The notes under the pieces are model-generated. The model made no database searches. It had not been told where the DNA came from and saw nothing but the letters and a program-made list of their open reading frames with translations. The position numbers were made by a program, and so were the translations under genes. Positions 45,937 to 55,681 of a DNA stretch of 64,000 nucleotides are shown here, in pieces (the stretch's first letter is position 1; every line of letters begins with the position of its first letter). The DNA is taken from NCBI GenBank assembly GCA_937922815.1, contig CALAJP010000135.1:1-64000 (forward strand), given 5' to 3'. The DNA is from an uncultured Saprospiraceae bacterium. Lineage in GTDB: Bacteria; Bacteroidota; Bacteroidia; Chitinophagales; Saprospiraceae.

Positions 45937-46656
45937 ATGAGAATTATACCCCTACTTATTTTCATCATTTCTGTCAGTTGTGTTCAGACTGAAAAAACCA
46001 ATAGAAAGTTTACTTTTCAGTTCGACGGTATTGACGTTTCCCATCATCAAGGAGAGATTGATTGGAGTAAAGTAAAAAACGATTCTATTGATTTCGTGTT
46101 TATTAAAGCGACAGAAGGAAAAGATTTTCTCGACACCTCATACGCAACCAATTATCGTGAAGCCAAAAAAAGTGGCTTATTGGTAGGAAGCTACCACTTC
46201 TTTAGCACCCTGAGTCCAGGAAAAAATCAAGCTTTATATTTTTTAGAAAAAATGCAAATCGACAAGGGAGATATAATACCTGTTTTGGATATTGAAATTA
46301 AGCCCAAACATGATAAGAAAACCTTAATACTTGAAGTAAACGATTTTATTTCAGTGATAGAAGATTCTTTAGGAGTAACACCAATTATATATTCTAATCA
46401 AAATTTTTTCAACAAATACTTAGCTAATTTTCAAGATGATTTATTATGGATAGCTAGATATAATCAAAAAGATCCTCAATTGTCGGGCAGTGCGGAATGG
46501 CATTTCTGGCAATATGGTCAACGAGGAAAGGTTAGCGGCATAAATGCTTTTGTAGATTTAAATGTTTTCTGTTGCTCAAAAGATGATTTCTATAATCGTT
46601 TTGTCTACAAAAAAAGAAAATTAATAAAATTCGCCTCTAATAAATTAAAATCTTAA
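45937..46656 (+). CDS. Glycoside hydrolase family 25 lysozyme-like lipoprotein
   Basis: 239 residues beginning with a lipoprotein signal (MRIIPLLIFIISVSC, Cys15). The GH25 barrel follows with GIDVSHHQGEIDW (catalytic Asp region, residues ~30-42), FVFIKATEG, GSYHFFS, and VLDIEIK carrying the catalytic Glu. The C-terminal EWHFWQYGQRGKVSG and FVDLNVF segments complete the family pattern. It probably cleaves peptidoglycan from the periplasmic side. Its 3' end overlaps the convergent flippase gene by 12 bases. Confidence 0.93.
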   Translation: MRIIPLLIFIISVSCVQTEKTNRKFTFQFDGIDVSHHQGEIDWSKVKNDSIDFVFIKATEGKDFLDTSYATNYREAKKSGLLVGSYHFFSTLSPGKNQALYFLEKMQIDKGDIIPVLDIEIKPKHDKKTLILEVNDFISVIEDSLGVTPIIYSNQNFFNKYLANFQDDLLWIARYNQKDPQLSGSAEWHFWQYGQRGKVSGINAFVDLNVFCCSKDDFYNRFVYKKRKLIKFASNKLKS

Positions 46657-48144
46657 AACTCCTCTAACTTTAGCTATTGAAGATTCAATCAATTCGTTAA
46701 TATCCTTTGATATATTAAGTTTGTAACTCAATAATAAGTACAATAAAACAAAAAGTCCACCTTTTATAAATATATTCAAAATAGAGAAACTCGTAGATGG
46801 AATAATGGAAATAGCCCCCGCCAAACTAATTGCAATCAATATGACATAAATGGATTTATTGTTAAATGGCTGTAAACCGAATTTATAATAAATGAACAAG
46901 CCTCTACTTATATTATAAACAGTAATTGAAATCAACGAAGCCCAAGCCGCTCCAATTAATCCAAACGCTTGAATGAAGCTTAAATTTAAAAAAAAGTTCA
47001 ATACCCCCAAACCAACTATCGAAATCGTATTAACATAATAGTACTTCGAATACTGAATAATATGTGCATTTACGCTAAAAAGAACATCAACTAATTTAGA
47101 AGCTCCTATTACTGGAATAATTATGATTCCTGCTCTATAAACATCCCCTTCAGGCATTAAATCAAACAAATCGTTAACGGTCAATAATACTCCCATGAAA
47201 ATTAACATACAAGCCCAAGAACCAATAACTGATGTTTTTTTATAAATACTATCAATTGAAGCCAAGTCATAATTCTTCATTTGTTGAGAAATTAAAGGAG
47301 TAGCAATCAGAAATAAAGAATGACCTGGCATTGCTATAACATTAGCGATGAAAAGCGAAATGGTATATACTCCTGTTTCGCCAAAACTCAAAATTCCCGA
47401 AATCATCAGTTTATCAATTTCAGAAATCGCAAATGAGCCAAGGGTACTAAAAAAAGACATCACCCCGTACATTAACATTTCTTTCTTACTTACCTGTGAA
47501 GGAAAATTGATTTTAAAAGAAAATTTAAACTCTCCTAACCAAAATGTATAACCGATGAGACAAATGGTGTTAAACAAGAATATAAAAACATAAAATTTAC
47601 TGAGCGATTCAAAATTTATCAATTGATAGAAAAATGAAATACACAGTAATGGATATATTATTTTTTGATTTAAATTTATAATTATTTCAGGGACAACTAT
47701 CCGCTTAAAGTTCACTACATAATTATAGAATATTCCTTGAAATGCCATTCCCGAAACCAAAATAGGGAGATATGGAATCATATCCGTAAAAAAAGGGTTC
47801 TCTTCTATATATTTTGAATAAAAAGTGGTTTGAAATAAAGGAATAAAATTTAATATCAGAAATAAAAACGAGCCGAATAGACCTAATGCAATTAATAAAA
47901 ATAAAAAGCCATTATTCTTTTTCCCGTCACTAAAATATGGAAAATATTTGGTAGCAATAGCTGGGGCAGACAAATAAACAAAGGGGGCGATTAAAGTACC
48001 TAAAGAAACTAATGTTACAATAAAACCTAATTCCTCTTTCTGCAAAAAAGTAGTATAAATAAAAACAGTGTTAAGCATGCCAATTATAGATCCTACTAAA
48101 GTAACTGCCGACCTTTTAATCCCTTGCCTTTTGACTACTCCCAT
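46645..48144 (-). CDS. Polysaccharide flippase (Wzx/MATE-like)
   Basis: 499 residues and about fourteen membrane helices, starting MGVVKRQGIKRSAVTLVGSIIGMLNT, the typical beginning of oligosaccharide flippases. These proteins turn lipid-linked glycans across the inner membrane. No glycosyltransferases lie beside it, so it is not part of a visible polysaccharide cluster. It stands 60 bases upstream of the sensor kinase stop on the same strand and may share its transcript. Confidence 0.9.
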   Translation of the reverse strand: MGVVKRQGIKRSAVTLVGSIIGMLNTVFIYTTFLQKEELGFIVTLVSLGTLIAPFVYLSAPAIATKYFPYFSDGKKNNGFLFLLIALGLFGSFLFLILNFIPLFQTTFYSKYIEENPFFTDMIPYLPILVSGMAFQGIFYNYVVNFKRIVVPEIIINLNQKIIYPLLCISFFYQLINFESLSKFYVFIFLFNTICLIGYTFWLGEFKFSFKINFPSQVSKKEMLMYGVMSFFSTLGSFAISEIDKLMISGILSFGETGVYTISLFIANVIAMPGHSLFLIATPLISQQMKNYDLASIDSIYKKTSVIGSWACMLIFMGVLLTVNDLFDLMPEGDVYRAGIIIIPVIGASKLVDVLFSVNAHIIQYSKYYYVNTISIVGLGVLNFFLNLSFIQAFGLIGAAWASLISITVYNISRGLFIYYKFGLQPFNNKSIYVILIAISLAGAISIIPSTSFSILNIFIKGGLFVLLYLLLSYKLNISKDINELIESSIAKVRGVLRF

Positions 48145-48203
48145 TTAAATGTTTTGTGTTATAAATTACATTGAACGAACTAGATACAAAATAGTTTTAT
48201 AAA

Positions 48204-49271
48204 CTATTTAACCGCTTTGGCAACTGTAAAACCAAAAGTAGATCCTATCCCCACTGTACTACGAACATTCACTGTTTGTTTATGTGCTTCAATTAAATGT
48301 TTGACAATAGCCAAGCCAAGCCCAGAACCTCCCACTTCTCGAGACCTACTTTTTTCTACCCTAAAAAAGCGATTAAAAAGATGGCTTAAATGTTCTTGAG
48401 CAATCCCACTACCGTCGTCGCTTACTTCAATCAAGTAATACTTATCCATATCATAAAAACCAATTTTCGTACTTCCATTATCATTTCCGTATTTTATAGA
48501 ATTGATAATTAGATTACTCAACACCTTCCTGATTGCCTCTATATCTGCATTTACAAAGATGGGTTTATCGTTCTGTCCTTTAATTTCAAAGGTAATGTTT
48601 TTGTCTTGGTTAAAAATTTCTGCTTCTTCAATAACTTCTTTAACTAGCCATTTTATGTCAAAATTTTGCATTTCGAGGTGAAAAGATTCGGATTCTAATT
48701 TGGCTATAATATCCAAATCTTTCACGATAGCTAACAGCCTATCTATGTTTTTTGCTGCTCGGTTTAAGTATTTTACATTTACATTTTCATCACTAATTCC
48801 GCCGTCAATTAATGTATGAACATAGCCTTGAATATTAAAAATAGGCGTTTTTAATTCGTGAGAAATATCTCCTAAAAAAGCTTTGCGATATTCTTCCATC
48901 TCCTTTAGTCGCTTAAACTCAATAGACTGATCTCTAGCCCATTCCAAAACTTCGTTTTGAACATCATCCATTATCGAATTTGATAATTTGACCAAAGCAC
49001 TTTTCTTTCTTCCCTTTATTTTGAATCGATGAATCGTTTTATATATCAACTTTATTTTATTGAATAAAAATGTATTCACAAAAAACAGTATCGTCCAATA
49101 GGAAACAAAACCAACCAAAGCAAACAAAATGAAGAACCACCAAAATGGTGAAACGCCAATATCAATACTAGAAAAGATGAAATACAACATCATAGAAATG
49201 ATGATAATGCTAGCCGAACATATCAAAGAAATATGTTTGGGCGTTAAATTTTTAAAATATCGTTGAAGCAT
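48204..49271 (-). CDS. PhoR-like sensor histidine kinase
   Basis: 355 residues from the ATG at 49271 (MLQRYFKNLTPKHISL), the usual Bacteroidota PhoR-like start; a longer frame from a TTG at 49322 adds an unrelated tail and was rejected. Two membrane helices (residues ~14-60) flank almost no periplasmic part. The core has LGDISHELKTPIFNIQGYVH with the phosphoacceptor His, LSNLIINSIKYGN, VSDDGSGIAQEHL, FFRVEKSRSREVGGSGLGLAIV. All boxes are intact. The partner response regulator is not in the window. Confidence 0.93.
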   Translation of the reverse strand: MLQRYFKNLTPKHISLICSASIIIISMMLYFIFSSIDIGVSPFWWFFILFALVGFVSYWTILFFVNTFLFNKIKLIYKTIHRFKIKGRKKSALVKLSNSIMDDVQNEVLEWARDQSIEFKRLKEMEEYRKAFLGDISHELKTPIFNIQGYVHTLIDGGISDENVNVKYLNRAAKNIDRLLAIVKDLDIIAKLESESFHLEMQNFDIKWLVKEVIEEAEIFNQDKNITFEIKGQNDKPIFVNADIEAIRKVLSNLIINSIKYGNDNGSTKIGFYDMDKYYLIEVSDDGSGIAQEHLSHLFNRFFRVEKSRSREVGGSGLGLAIVKHLIEAHKQTVNVRSTVGIGSTFGFTVAKAVK

Positions 49272-49431
49272 TTTTCTTTTATTAAAACTCTTTTTAAATA
49301 TTTTACAAAAAAACAAATTCAATTTGCTATATTCAATTTCGGTAGATTAACATTTAATAAAAAAGATATTAATTTTATTGTTATTCTACTTTAAACACTC
49401 AATAATTCAACCCCTGTATTCATATCAATAA

Positions 49432-50487
49432 ATGAACAAACCAGATTTTTTATCTATATTCAACAAATTCGAAGTTAGAGAAGCTTCTTATAGTTTCAAC
49501 AAAATATCAATGGGTTTTATCAATCAAACCTACATAGTTACAGACTCTAAAACGAATGCCAATATTTATATTCTTCAACAAATCAACCATTCGATTTTTA
49601 AAAATATAGAAGCTCTTCAAAACAACATCAGCTACTCATTGCCTTTATTGAAAAAGCACGGAGCATATAAAAGTATTCGTTTAATAGAAACGAAAAGTAA
49701 AAAGAAATATCTTAAAGTCGGGGGTGATTATTGGCGAGTGTTTACTGCTGTAGATAAAGCAGTTACTTATGATACCTGCCCTAACCCTTTAGTCGCTTTT
49801 GAAGCAGGAAGAATCATTGGTTTATTTCATTCTTTATTAGAGCCTTTGTCCTCTAATCTAATTATTGAAACTATCCCTGACTTCCACAATCTTGACATTA
49901 GGTTAAAACAATTAGATGACGCATTAAGCAATACTTCTAACCTATTAAAAAATAGAGCTAAAAAGGAAGTCGAATTTGTAGAAAAAACAAAAATGGTATT
50001 TACTTCATTAAAAATGTCCGAAATCCCGCTAAGAATTTGCCATAACGACACTAAATTAAACAATATAATCTTTGATAAAAACCATAATGCAAAGTGTCTT
50101 ATTGACTTGGATACTATTATGAATGGGCATCTTTTATACGATACAGGAGATGCATTAAGAATTATTTGTAACTCTGTTACAGAAGATGAAAAAGATTTAT
50201 CTAAAATGTCCTTCAATTTAGAATATTTCGAGCAATTTGTTCAAGGTTTTATTGCTTCTGGAATTAAAATCACCCCTAAAGAAATAAAATCTATTTCTTT
50301 AGGGGTAGCATATATGCCTTTTATTCACGGTATTCGAGCGATAACAGATTTCCTGCAAGGGAATAAATATTACACAGTCTCTTATCCCGATGAAAACCTA
50401 GACCGAGGGAAAAATTTATTAAAATTCTCAGCAATAGCTTTACAAAAGCTTGATGATATGAATGCTATTTTGAATAAAATAGGTTAA
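49432..50487 (+). CDS. Aminoglycoside-phosphotransferase-fold kinase, NahK-like
   Basis: 351 residues with the APH/choline-kinase catalytic core: ICHNDTKLNNIIF (the HxD-type loop, near residue 202), then CLIDLDTIMNGHLLYDTGDALR carrying the metal-binding Asp. The N-terminal FINQTYIV and YILQQINHSIFKN segments resemble N-acetylhexosamine 1-kinases, so the substrate may be a free amino sugar rather than an antibiotic. This is an inference, so no symbol is given. Its stop overlaps the convergent exported-protein gene by 4 bases. Confidence 0.82.
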   Translation: MNKPDFLSIFNKFEVREASYSFNKISMGFINQTYIVTDSKTNANIYILQQINHSIFKNIEALQNNISYSLPLLKKHGAYKSIRLIETKSKKKYLKVGGDYWRVFTAVDKAVTYDTCPNPLVAFEAGRIIGLFHSLLEPLSSNLIIETIPDFHNLDIRLKQLDDALSNTSNLLKNRAKKEVEFVEKTKMVFTSLKMSEIPLRICHNDTKLNNIIFDKNHNAKCLIDLDTIMNGHLLYDTGDALRIICNSVTEDEKDLSKMSFNLEYFEQFVQGFIASGIKITPKEIKSISLGVAYMPFIHGIRAITDFLQGNKYYTVSYPDENLDRGKNLLKFSAIALQKLDDMNAILNKIG

Positions 50488-51155
50488 TAATCTGCTGTTG
50501 CAAATTGTAAATTTTTCTTACTATTTTTGAAGATTTTCTCTACCGTAATTCTATCCGTAATAGACTGTTCTTGTTCGCCTTTCAATAATATTTGATAAAC
50601 ACCAAAAGGGTATGGTCCTAAATCTATATCAATCTTATTTTTCCCCATCAATGCATGAAAATTTTCGATACCGACTAACTCATTATATTCATCGAAAATC
50701 ATTATTTCAATATTTTCATTCTTACGAGAATAGAAACTCATAGGAATAGAACGAATAGTACTGGTGCTTTCAATATTATTGATAGAAAAAGTACTTGACT
50801 GTTCTGTATGAACCACTAACGTTTCCGTAACTAATGGTACGCCATTTTTGGGAACACATTTCAATCGATAGTAGGTCGTTTTGTCATTATCGATATCTAA
50901 ATCTAGAAAGTTGTATTCCTTGTTAGACTGTTCTCCTTTGAAAGGTAATTCAGAAATATCACTAAACTTTAAACCATCTAATGATTTTTCGACTATAAAA
51001 TAGCCGCCTGAACTTTCTGATTTAGTACTCCATTCTATTAAATTTCCAATCTGGACTTGTAGAACATTCACTTTTCCGAGTACTAAATCATTTTTAAAAG
51101 CATGACACGGAATACTTAAACTTCCACAAAGTAAAAGGTAAATTAAAGTTTTCAT
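50484..51155 (-). CDS. Exported protein of unknown function
   Basis: 223 residues with a signal peptide (MKTLIYLLLCGSLSIPCHA, then F). The middle (IEWSTKSESSGGYFIVEKSLDGLKF... to TYYRLKCVPKNG) follows a fibronectin-like pattern seen before type IX sorting domains. The last ~90 residues (IMIFDEYNELV... PFGVYQILLKGEQ) also resemble such a tail, but it ends with an extra ~25 residues. The function is unknown. Confidence 0.72.
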   Translation of the reverse strand: MKTLIYLLLCGSLSIPCHAFKNDLVLGKVNVLQVQIGNLIEWSTKSESSGGYFIVEKSLDGLKFSDISELPFKGEQSNKEYNFLDLDIDNDKTTYYRLKCVPKNGVPLVTETLVVHTEQSSTFSINNIESTSTIRSIPMSFYSRKNENIEIMIFDEYNELVGIENFHALMGKNKIDIDLGPYPFGVYQILLKGEQEQSITDRITVEKIFKNSKKNLQFATADY

Positions 51156-51205
51156 CTCTTATATAGTATATTTGGTAATCAATTACTATTAAAATATCAA
51201 TATTT

Positions 51206-52951
51206 ATGCCAAAAAACACACTAAAAAAAATCTATAAAAATCTAAAAACCAGTAAATTATTAATTCTATTTGGTTTTTTATTCATATTTAATGCTTGTCA
51301 AAAAGAGGAAACCGCTATTCCTTTAGCCATTCCTGAACGATCAGGTGAATCTTCAAAGGCTATGATTGTTTCTGCTCATAAGTTGGCCACTGACGCAGGT
51401 TTGTCAGTCATGAAACAAGGAGGGAATGCAGTTGATGGGATTGTGGCAACTCAATTCGCACTTGCAGTAGTTTTCCCAAGGGCTGGAAATATTGCAGGAG
51501 GAGGTTTTGCAGTAATCCGAACGCCAAACGAAACCACAAGTATAGATTTTCGAGAAAAAGCTCCTATTGATGCACACAAAGATATGTATTTAGATAGCGT
51601 CGGAAATGTGGTTCCAGGTCTCTCTACCGAAGGAGGTTTGGCCGTAGGTGTACCAGGTAGTGTTGACGGTTTACTAAAAATGGTAGAAAAATATGGAAAA
51701 ATCAAAGACCTTTCCATTCATCTCGCTCCAGCCATTGAATACGCTGAAAAAGGGTTTACCATTAGCCAAAGCGAAGCTGACAGATTAAACAGATATGAAG
51801 ATCTATTCGATAGATATAATAAAGAAGATTACCCGTACAAAAAAGACGGCTCTTTTGTTCAAGGTGACATTATCAAACAACCTCAGTTAGCTAAAACATT
51901 AAAACTGATTAGAGATAAGGGTAGAGATGGTTTTTACAAAGGGGTGGTTTCTGCTTCAATTATTAAATCCGCAAATCAATATGGAGGGATTTTAAAGCAA
52001 AGCGATTTCGATAAATATGAAGCTAAATGGCGAACACCTATCTCTTTTGACTACTTAGGTCATGAAGTTCACTGCATGGCACCTCCTTCTAGTGGAGGAT
52101 TAGTTTTAAGGCAGATGTTCGAGATGTTAGAAGAGGTAGACTTATCCAAAATAGAACATAACTCTGTTGACTACATACACACGATTGCTGAAATCGAAAG
52201 AAGAGCCTATGCTGACAGAGCAAAATATTTAGGGGATGTTGATCACGTAAAAGTGCCGATGGAAGAATTAATGGACTCGAGCTATATTGAAGGAAAATGG
52301 AAAGATTTTGATAAAAATAAAGCGACAAGTAGTGGGGCTATTTTTGCTGGAAAATTTGAGTTGCCAGAAAGTTTTGAAACTACCCATACTTCTGCTATCG
52401 ATAATGAAGGAAATGCGGTTTCCTTAACCACCACCCTAAATGGCAATTATGGATCTAAAGTATTCGCATACGAAGCAGGCTGTTTCTTAAATAACGAAAT
52501 GGACGATTTCTCTGCTAAACCAGGTGTTCCTAATCAGTTTGGGTTAGTAGGAAACGAGCAAAATGCCGTTGCTTCTGAAAAAAGAATGCTTTCTTCAATG
52601 ACTCCTACTATTATAGAAAAAGACGGTGAAATCTATATGGTTTTGGGTTCGCCCGGAGGATCAACAATTATTACAGGTGTTTTTCAGGTCATTTTAAATG
52701 TGATGCACAAGAATATGCCCATCGAAGAGGCTATTAAATCGGGGCGATTTCATCATCAATGGCTACCTGATGCTATTATGGTTGAAGAAGAAGCATTCTC
52801 AAAAGGAGTATTGGGAGGTTTAAAAGAAAAAGGACACGATGTCGTCGGTAGAAAATACTTAGCTATCGTGAAAGCAATCATGGCTGAGGACGGAAAATTT
52901 AAAGGTTCTGGAGACCCCAGAAATGCTGATGATCATACGGGAGGCTATTAA
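51206..52951 (+). CDS. ggt: Gamma-glutamyltransferase lipoprotein
   Basis: 581 residues. A lipoprotein signal (LFIFNACQKE) anchors it in the envelope, where it cleaves glutathione-type gamma-glutamyl peptides. The large subunit has MIVSAHKLATDAGLSVMKQGGNAVDG and SIDFREKAP. The autocatalytic Thr392 in ETTHTSAIDNEGNAVSLT starts the small subunit, which carries SSMTPTI and LGSPGGSTIITGV. All catalytic parts are present. It has its own terminator. Confidence 0.95.
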   Translation: MPKNTLKKIYKNLKTSKLLILFGFLFIFNACQKEETAIPLAIPERSGESSKAMIVSAHKLATDAGLSVMKQGGNAVDGIVATQFALAVVFPRAGNIAGGGFAVIRTPNETTSIDFREKAPIDAHKDMYLDSVGNVVPGLSTEGGLAVGVPGSVDGLLKMVEKYGKIKDLSIHLAPAIEYAEKGFTISQSEADRLNRYEDLFDRYNKEDYPYKKDGSFVQGDIIKQPQLAKTLKLIRDKGRDGFYKGVVSASIIKSANQYGGILKQSDFDKYEAKWRTPISFDYLGHEVHCMAPPSSGGLVLRQMFEMLEEVDLSKIEHNSVDYIHTIAEIERRAYADRAKYLGDVDHVKVPMEELMDSSYIEGKWKDFDKNKATSSGAIFAGKFELPESFETTHTSAIDNEGNAVSLTTTLNGNYGSKVFAYEAGCFLNNEMDDFSAKPGVPNQFGLVGNEQNAVASEKRMLSSMTPTIIEKDGEIYMVLGSPGGSTIITGVFQVILNVMHKNMPIEEAIKSGRFHHQWLPDAIMVEEEAFSKGVLGGLKEKGHDVVGRKYLAIVKAIMAEDGKFKGSGDPRNADDHTGGY

Positions 52952-52973
52952 ATGCTAAAAATTTGGTATTAAT

Positions 52974-53004
52974 AAAAGGCTCATAAACTATTTGTGAGCC
53001 TTTT
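52974..53004 (+). terminator. Terminator of the gamma-glutamyltransferase gene
   Basis: AAAAGGCTCA / TGAGCCTTTT forms a perfect 10-bp stem with an 11-base loop, 22 bases after the stop codon. Confidence 0.82.
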
Positions 53005-53087
53005 GTGTTTATATTCAAAAAGATAAAGTTTTATCAAAAAAAGTAAAGTGCTTAAACCTTACTCTTAGTTAATAATACAAAAGTAAT

Positions 53088-53522
53088 ATGCCATTAGAAA
53101 TACACTCTAAAAGCAAAGATTTATTAAAAAAAAACAACCTTAGAAGTACGCAAATAAGACTTCAAGTACTGAGCATATTTTTATCTAAAAATGAAATTGC
53201 ACTCACCCACCAAGAGATAGAAAATACTTTCGAAAAAGTTGATCGAGTAACCCTTTATCGAACCTTAAATTCATTTGAAGAAAATGGTATTATTCACAAA
53301 ATTTTAGATCGTGAAGGAGTCCAACGTTTTGCTTTATGCAAACACACAGAATGTGGACCCAATGAACATCACGACAATCATGCTCATTTTCAATGTACTA
53401 TTTGTTCCAAAACATTTTGTCTTGACGATTTAGAAATTTCAGGGCTAAAAATACCCGCCGATGTTACCGTAAGTCATATTAATGTCATGGTATTAGGTTC
53501 TTGCGAAAAATGTAAGTCATAA
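53088..53522 (+). CDS. Fur-family metal-responsive regulator
   Basis: 144 residues. An N-terminal winged helix (LRSTQIRLQVLSIFL, DRVTLYRTLNSFEENGIIHKI) precedes a dimerisation domain with a zinc site from two Cys pairs (CTICSKTFC and CEKCKS) and His-rich HHDNHAH. The Cys and His layout is intact. Whether it responds to iron, zinc or peroxide cannot be told from these residues. It stands 64 bases before ccmB, with a promoter-like element between. Confidence 0.92.
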   Translation: MPLEIHSKSKDLLKKNNLRSTQIRLQVLSIFLSKNEIALTHQEIENTFEKVDRVTLYRTLNSFEENGIIHKILDREGVQRFALCKHTECGPNEHHDNHAHFQCTICSKTFCLDDLEISGLKIPADVTVSHINVMVLGSCEKCKS

Positions 53523-53549
53523 GGCATATTACTATCTTTAATAATTGCT

Positions 53550-53557
53550 TACATTTG
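53550..53557 (+). promoter_or_regulatory. -7 promoter element for the ccm genes
   Basis: TACATTTG matches TAnnTTTG, 30 bases before the ccmB start, suggesting the cytochrome-maturation genes have a promoter separate from the Fur-family gene. The -33 region is unclear. Confidence 0.45.
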
Positions 53558-53586
53558 CGATTCATTTCAATGAAAGAGTATAAAAA

Positions 53587-54246
53587 ATGAATAACCTTCA
53601 GCATTTCTGGCAAATGGTTTATAAAGACATTAGGTTAGAATGGCGAATGAAACACGCCATTGGAGGAATGTTGCTATATGTTATTTCCACTGTTTTTATT
53701 ATTTATTCGTCTTTTATTCAATTGAATCCCAAGGAATGGAATACCACTTTTTGGATTGTCATTTTATTTGCGGCACTCAATGCTAATGCTAAAAGTTTCA
53801 GCACCGAACCTCCCGAAAGAAATTTATACTACTACTCTATTGTTGATCCACTATCTTATATTTTAGCAAAACTGATCTATAATTCGTTATTGCTAATTAT
53901 TCTTTCTGGAGTTACAATATTGGTTTACTTTTTCTTTTTTGGCAACCCCATTCGCGAAATCACCTTATTTGTAACCGCATTAGGTTGTGGTAGTTTCGGC
54001 TTTTCTGTGGTTTTTACCTTCATATCAGCCATATCTATGCAAGCAAAAAATAGTGCTTTATTAATTCCTGTTCTCGGCTTTCCATTAGTGTTGCCATTAC
54101 TAATGACATTAATTAAGATTTCAGCATCAGGGCTTGCACTACTCTCTGACACTTCGGTTTGGCAAGACGTTGGGTTAATTGTCGCTATTGATTTGGTATT
54201 AGTATCTCTTTTGATATTTTTATTCCCTTATATTTACAAAGCATAA
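53587..54246 (+). CDS. ccmB: Heme exporter subunit CcmB
   Basis: 219 residues with six membrane helices, beginning with the amphipathic QMVYKDIRLEWRMK typical of CcmB. It forms the membrane part of the CcmAB transporter in cytochrome c maturation. Conserved segments include ERNLYYYSIVDPL and LLIPVLGFPLVLPLL. ccsA follows 17 bases downstream. The ATPase ccmA is not beside it. Confidence 0.93.
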   Translation: MNNLQHFWQMVYKDIRLEWRMKHAIGGMLLYVISTVFIIYSSFIQLNPKEWNTTFWIVILFAALNANAKSFSTEPPERNLYYYSIVDPLSYILAKLIYNSLLLIILSGVTILVYFFFFGNPIREITLFVTALGCGSFGFSVVFTFISAISMQAKNSALLIPVLGFPLVLPLLMTLIKISASGLALLSDTSVWQDVGLIVAIDLVLVSLLIFLFPYIYKA

Positions 54247-54263
54247 TATTTAAATAAAAACTT

Positions 54264-55319
54264 ATGACTTGGTGGAAATACATTTGTATTGTACTAATTT
54301 TATTAACTACGGCAGCAGGTATTTTAATTCCGCTCAAGCCGGGTTTACATTCCGTTTCTCAGAGTTCTATTAAAACAGGAGAGCAAATTACTTTTACCGT
54401 TCAAGGGTACAATACCTACTTTGAAGAAGCGAAAAACAATCGCGCATGGTTGAGAATTGGTTCCGACTATCAAATTCTTGCCTCAAACCACACTCCCTTA
54501 AGTGAACAATTATTAGAAGTCACCTTTTCCATTCCTCCATTCTTGCCTATCGACAAAGAAGCTACTGCTACAACTTTGATAGTAGATAATGCTATTGATG
54601 GAGCAATGGTTTTACCAAGTGCTGTCTTTATCACACAAATAGATGATTGGACACCAAAGGGTATCGAATGGTGGCAGAAGAATCCATTGGAAAATATAAC
54701 CATTAACGATAAGGTTTCTTTTCCTAATAGAAATATATTAGAAGAAACCATCCGTAATTTGTTTTTTCATGTGACATTATGGTTTGCTATGTTTCTGATG
54801 TTTCTAATTAGTGCCATTTATTCTCTTATGTATTTGGTCAAGGGTGATCCTATGTATGATACTAAAGCCTATTCGATTACTCAAACAGGAATTGTATATG
54901 GAATATTGGGTCTTGTAACAGGAGCTATTTGGGCAAAATTTACGTGGGGACAATATTGGTCTTGGGACGTAAAACAGAATATGACAGCAATTGCCATGCT
55001 TATTTATTTTGCCTACTTGATTCTTCGAAACTCCGTCGAGGATTTAGACCAAAAAGGACGTTTATGTGCTGCTTACAATATTTTTTCATTCGTGGCTATG
55101 ATACCATTAATATTTGTTATTCCTAGACTAACAGACTCACTACACCCAGGAAATGGAGGAAACCCTGGATTGGGGAGTGAAGATTTAGACAATAATATGC
55201 GAATGATTTTTTACCCTGCTATTATGGGTTGGTTTCTATTAGGAATGTGGGCTTCACAGCTTTATAGACGTTACGAAACCATTTATCAGAAACACTTAGA
55301 AGACGCTAACCAAATGTAA
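54264..55319 (+). CDS. ccsA: Cytochrome c biogenesis protein CcmC/CcsA
   Basis: 351 residues. An N-terminal membrane helix and a ~120-residue extracytoplasmic insert (residues ~25-145) precede the heme-handling core with its WWD motif, FTWGQYWSWDVKQN. The core also has SLYMYL-like helices and flanking His residues, including SLHPGNGG. The insert is characteristic of the Bacteroidota form, which does not fit E. coli CcmC exactly. It probably takes heme from the membrane and hands it on for cytochrome c assembly. A short ccmD-like gene lies downstream. Confidence 0.9.
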   Translation: MTWWKYICIVLILLTTAAGILIPLKPGLHSVSQSSIKTGEQITFTVQGYNTYFEEAKNNRAWLRIGSDYQILASNHTPLSEQLLEVTFSIPPFLPIDKEATATTLIVDNAIDGAMVLPSAVFITQIDDWTPKGIEWWQKNPLENITINDKVSFPNRNILEETIRNLFFHVTLWFAMFLMFLISAIYSLMYLVKGDPMYDTKAYSITQTGIVYGILGLVTGAIWAKFTWGQYWSWDVKQNMTAIAMLIYFAYLILRNSVEDLDQKGRLCAAYNIFSFVAMIPLIFVIPRLTDSLHPGNGGNPGLGSEDLDNNMRMIFYPAIMGWFLLGMWASQLYRRYETIYQKHLEDANQM

Positions 55320-55438
55320 CCAAAAGACACAAACACTAATTGTATTAACAAAAATCATATATTTTACATCAAAATTAGTGTATTCGTATTTGATATTTAT
55401 TTTAATTATTTAACTTTAATTACAAAATATAAATAGAC

Positions 55439-55681
55439 ATGTTTTTTTTATTTAAAAATAAAATTTTAAAAATCGTACTATCTATTGTTATAATATTTCA
55501 AAATAATGTTATAATTTTCGCTCAAAATGAAGCAAGTTCCGATATGATGCGTTCAATGGGTAAAATAAATGTGGTAGTAGCTGTGATTATATCCATATTT
55601 ATTGGCATGTTCTATTACTTGTATCGTTTGGATAAGAAATTATCAAATTTAGAAAATCAATTAAAATCAAATAATGAGTAA
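55439..55681 (+). CDS. CcmD-family protein
   Basis: 80 residues: an exported-type N-terminus (ending IIFAQ), a single membrane helix (VVVAVIISIFIGMFYYLY), and a short charged coiled tail. This layout and its place behind ccsA match the small CcmD family of Bacteroidota cytochrome c maturation operons. Its 3' end overlaps the glutamate dehydrogenase start by 8 bases, which suggests coupled translation. Confidence 0.85.
   Translation: MFFLFKNKILKIVLSIVIIFQNNVIIFAQNEASSDMMRSMGKINVVVAVIISIFIGMFYYLYRLDKKLSNLENQLKSNNE

Noticed and set aside
49272-49322. Longer PhoR-like kinase starting at TTG 49322
   Set aside because: The extra 17 residues are unlike the family, whose members start close to the KNLTPK segment encoded just after the ATG at 49271.
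49432-50487. Antibiotic resistance by an aminoglycoside phosphotransferase
   Set aside because: The N-terminal region resembles amino-sugar 1-kinases, and no resistance context is present.
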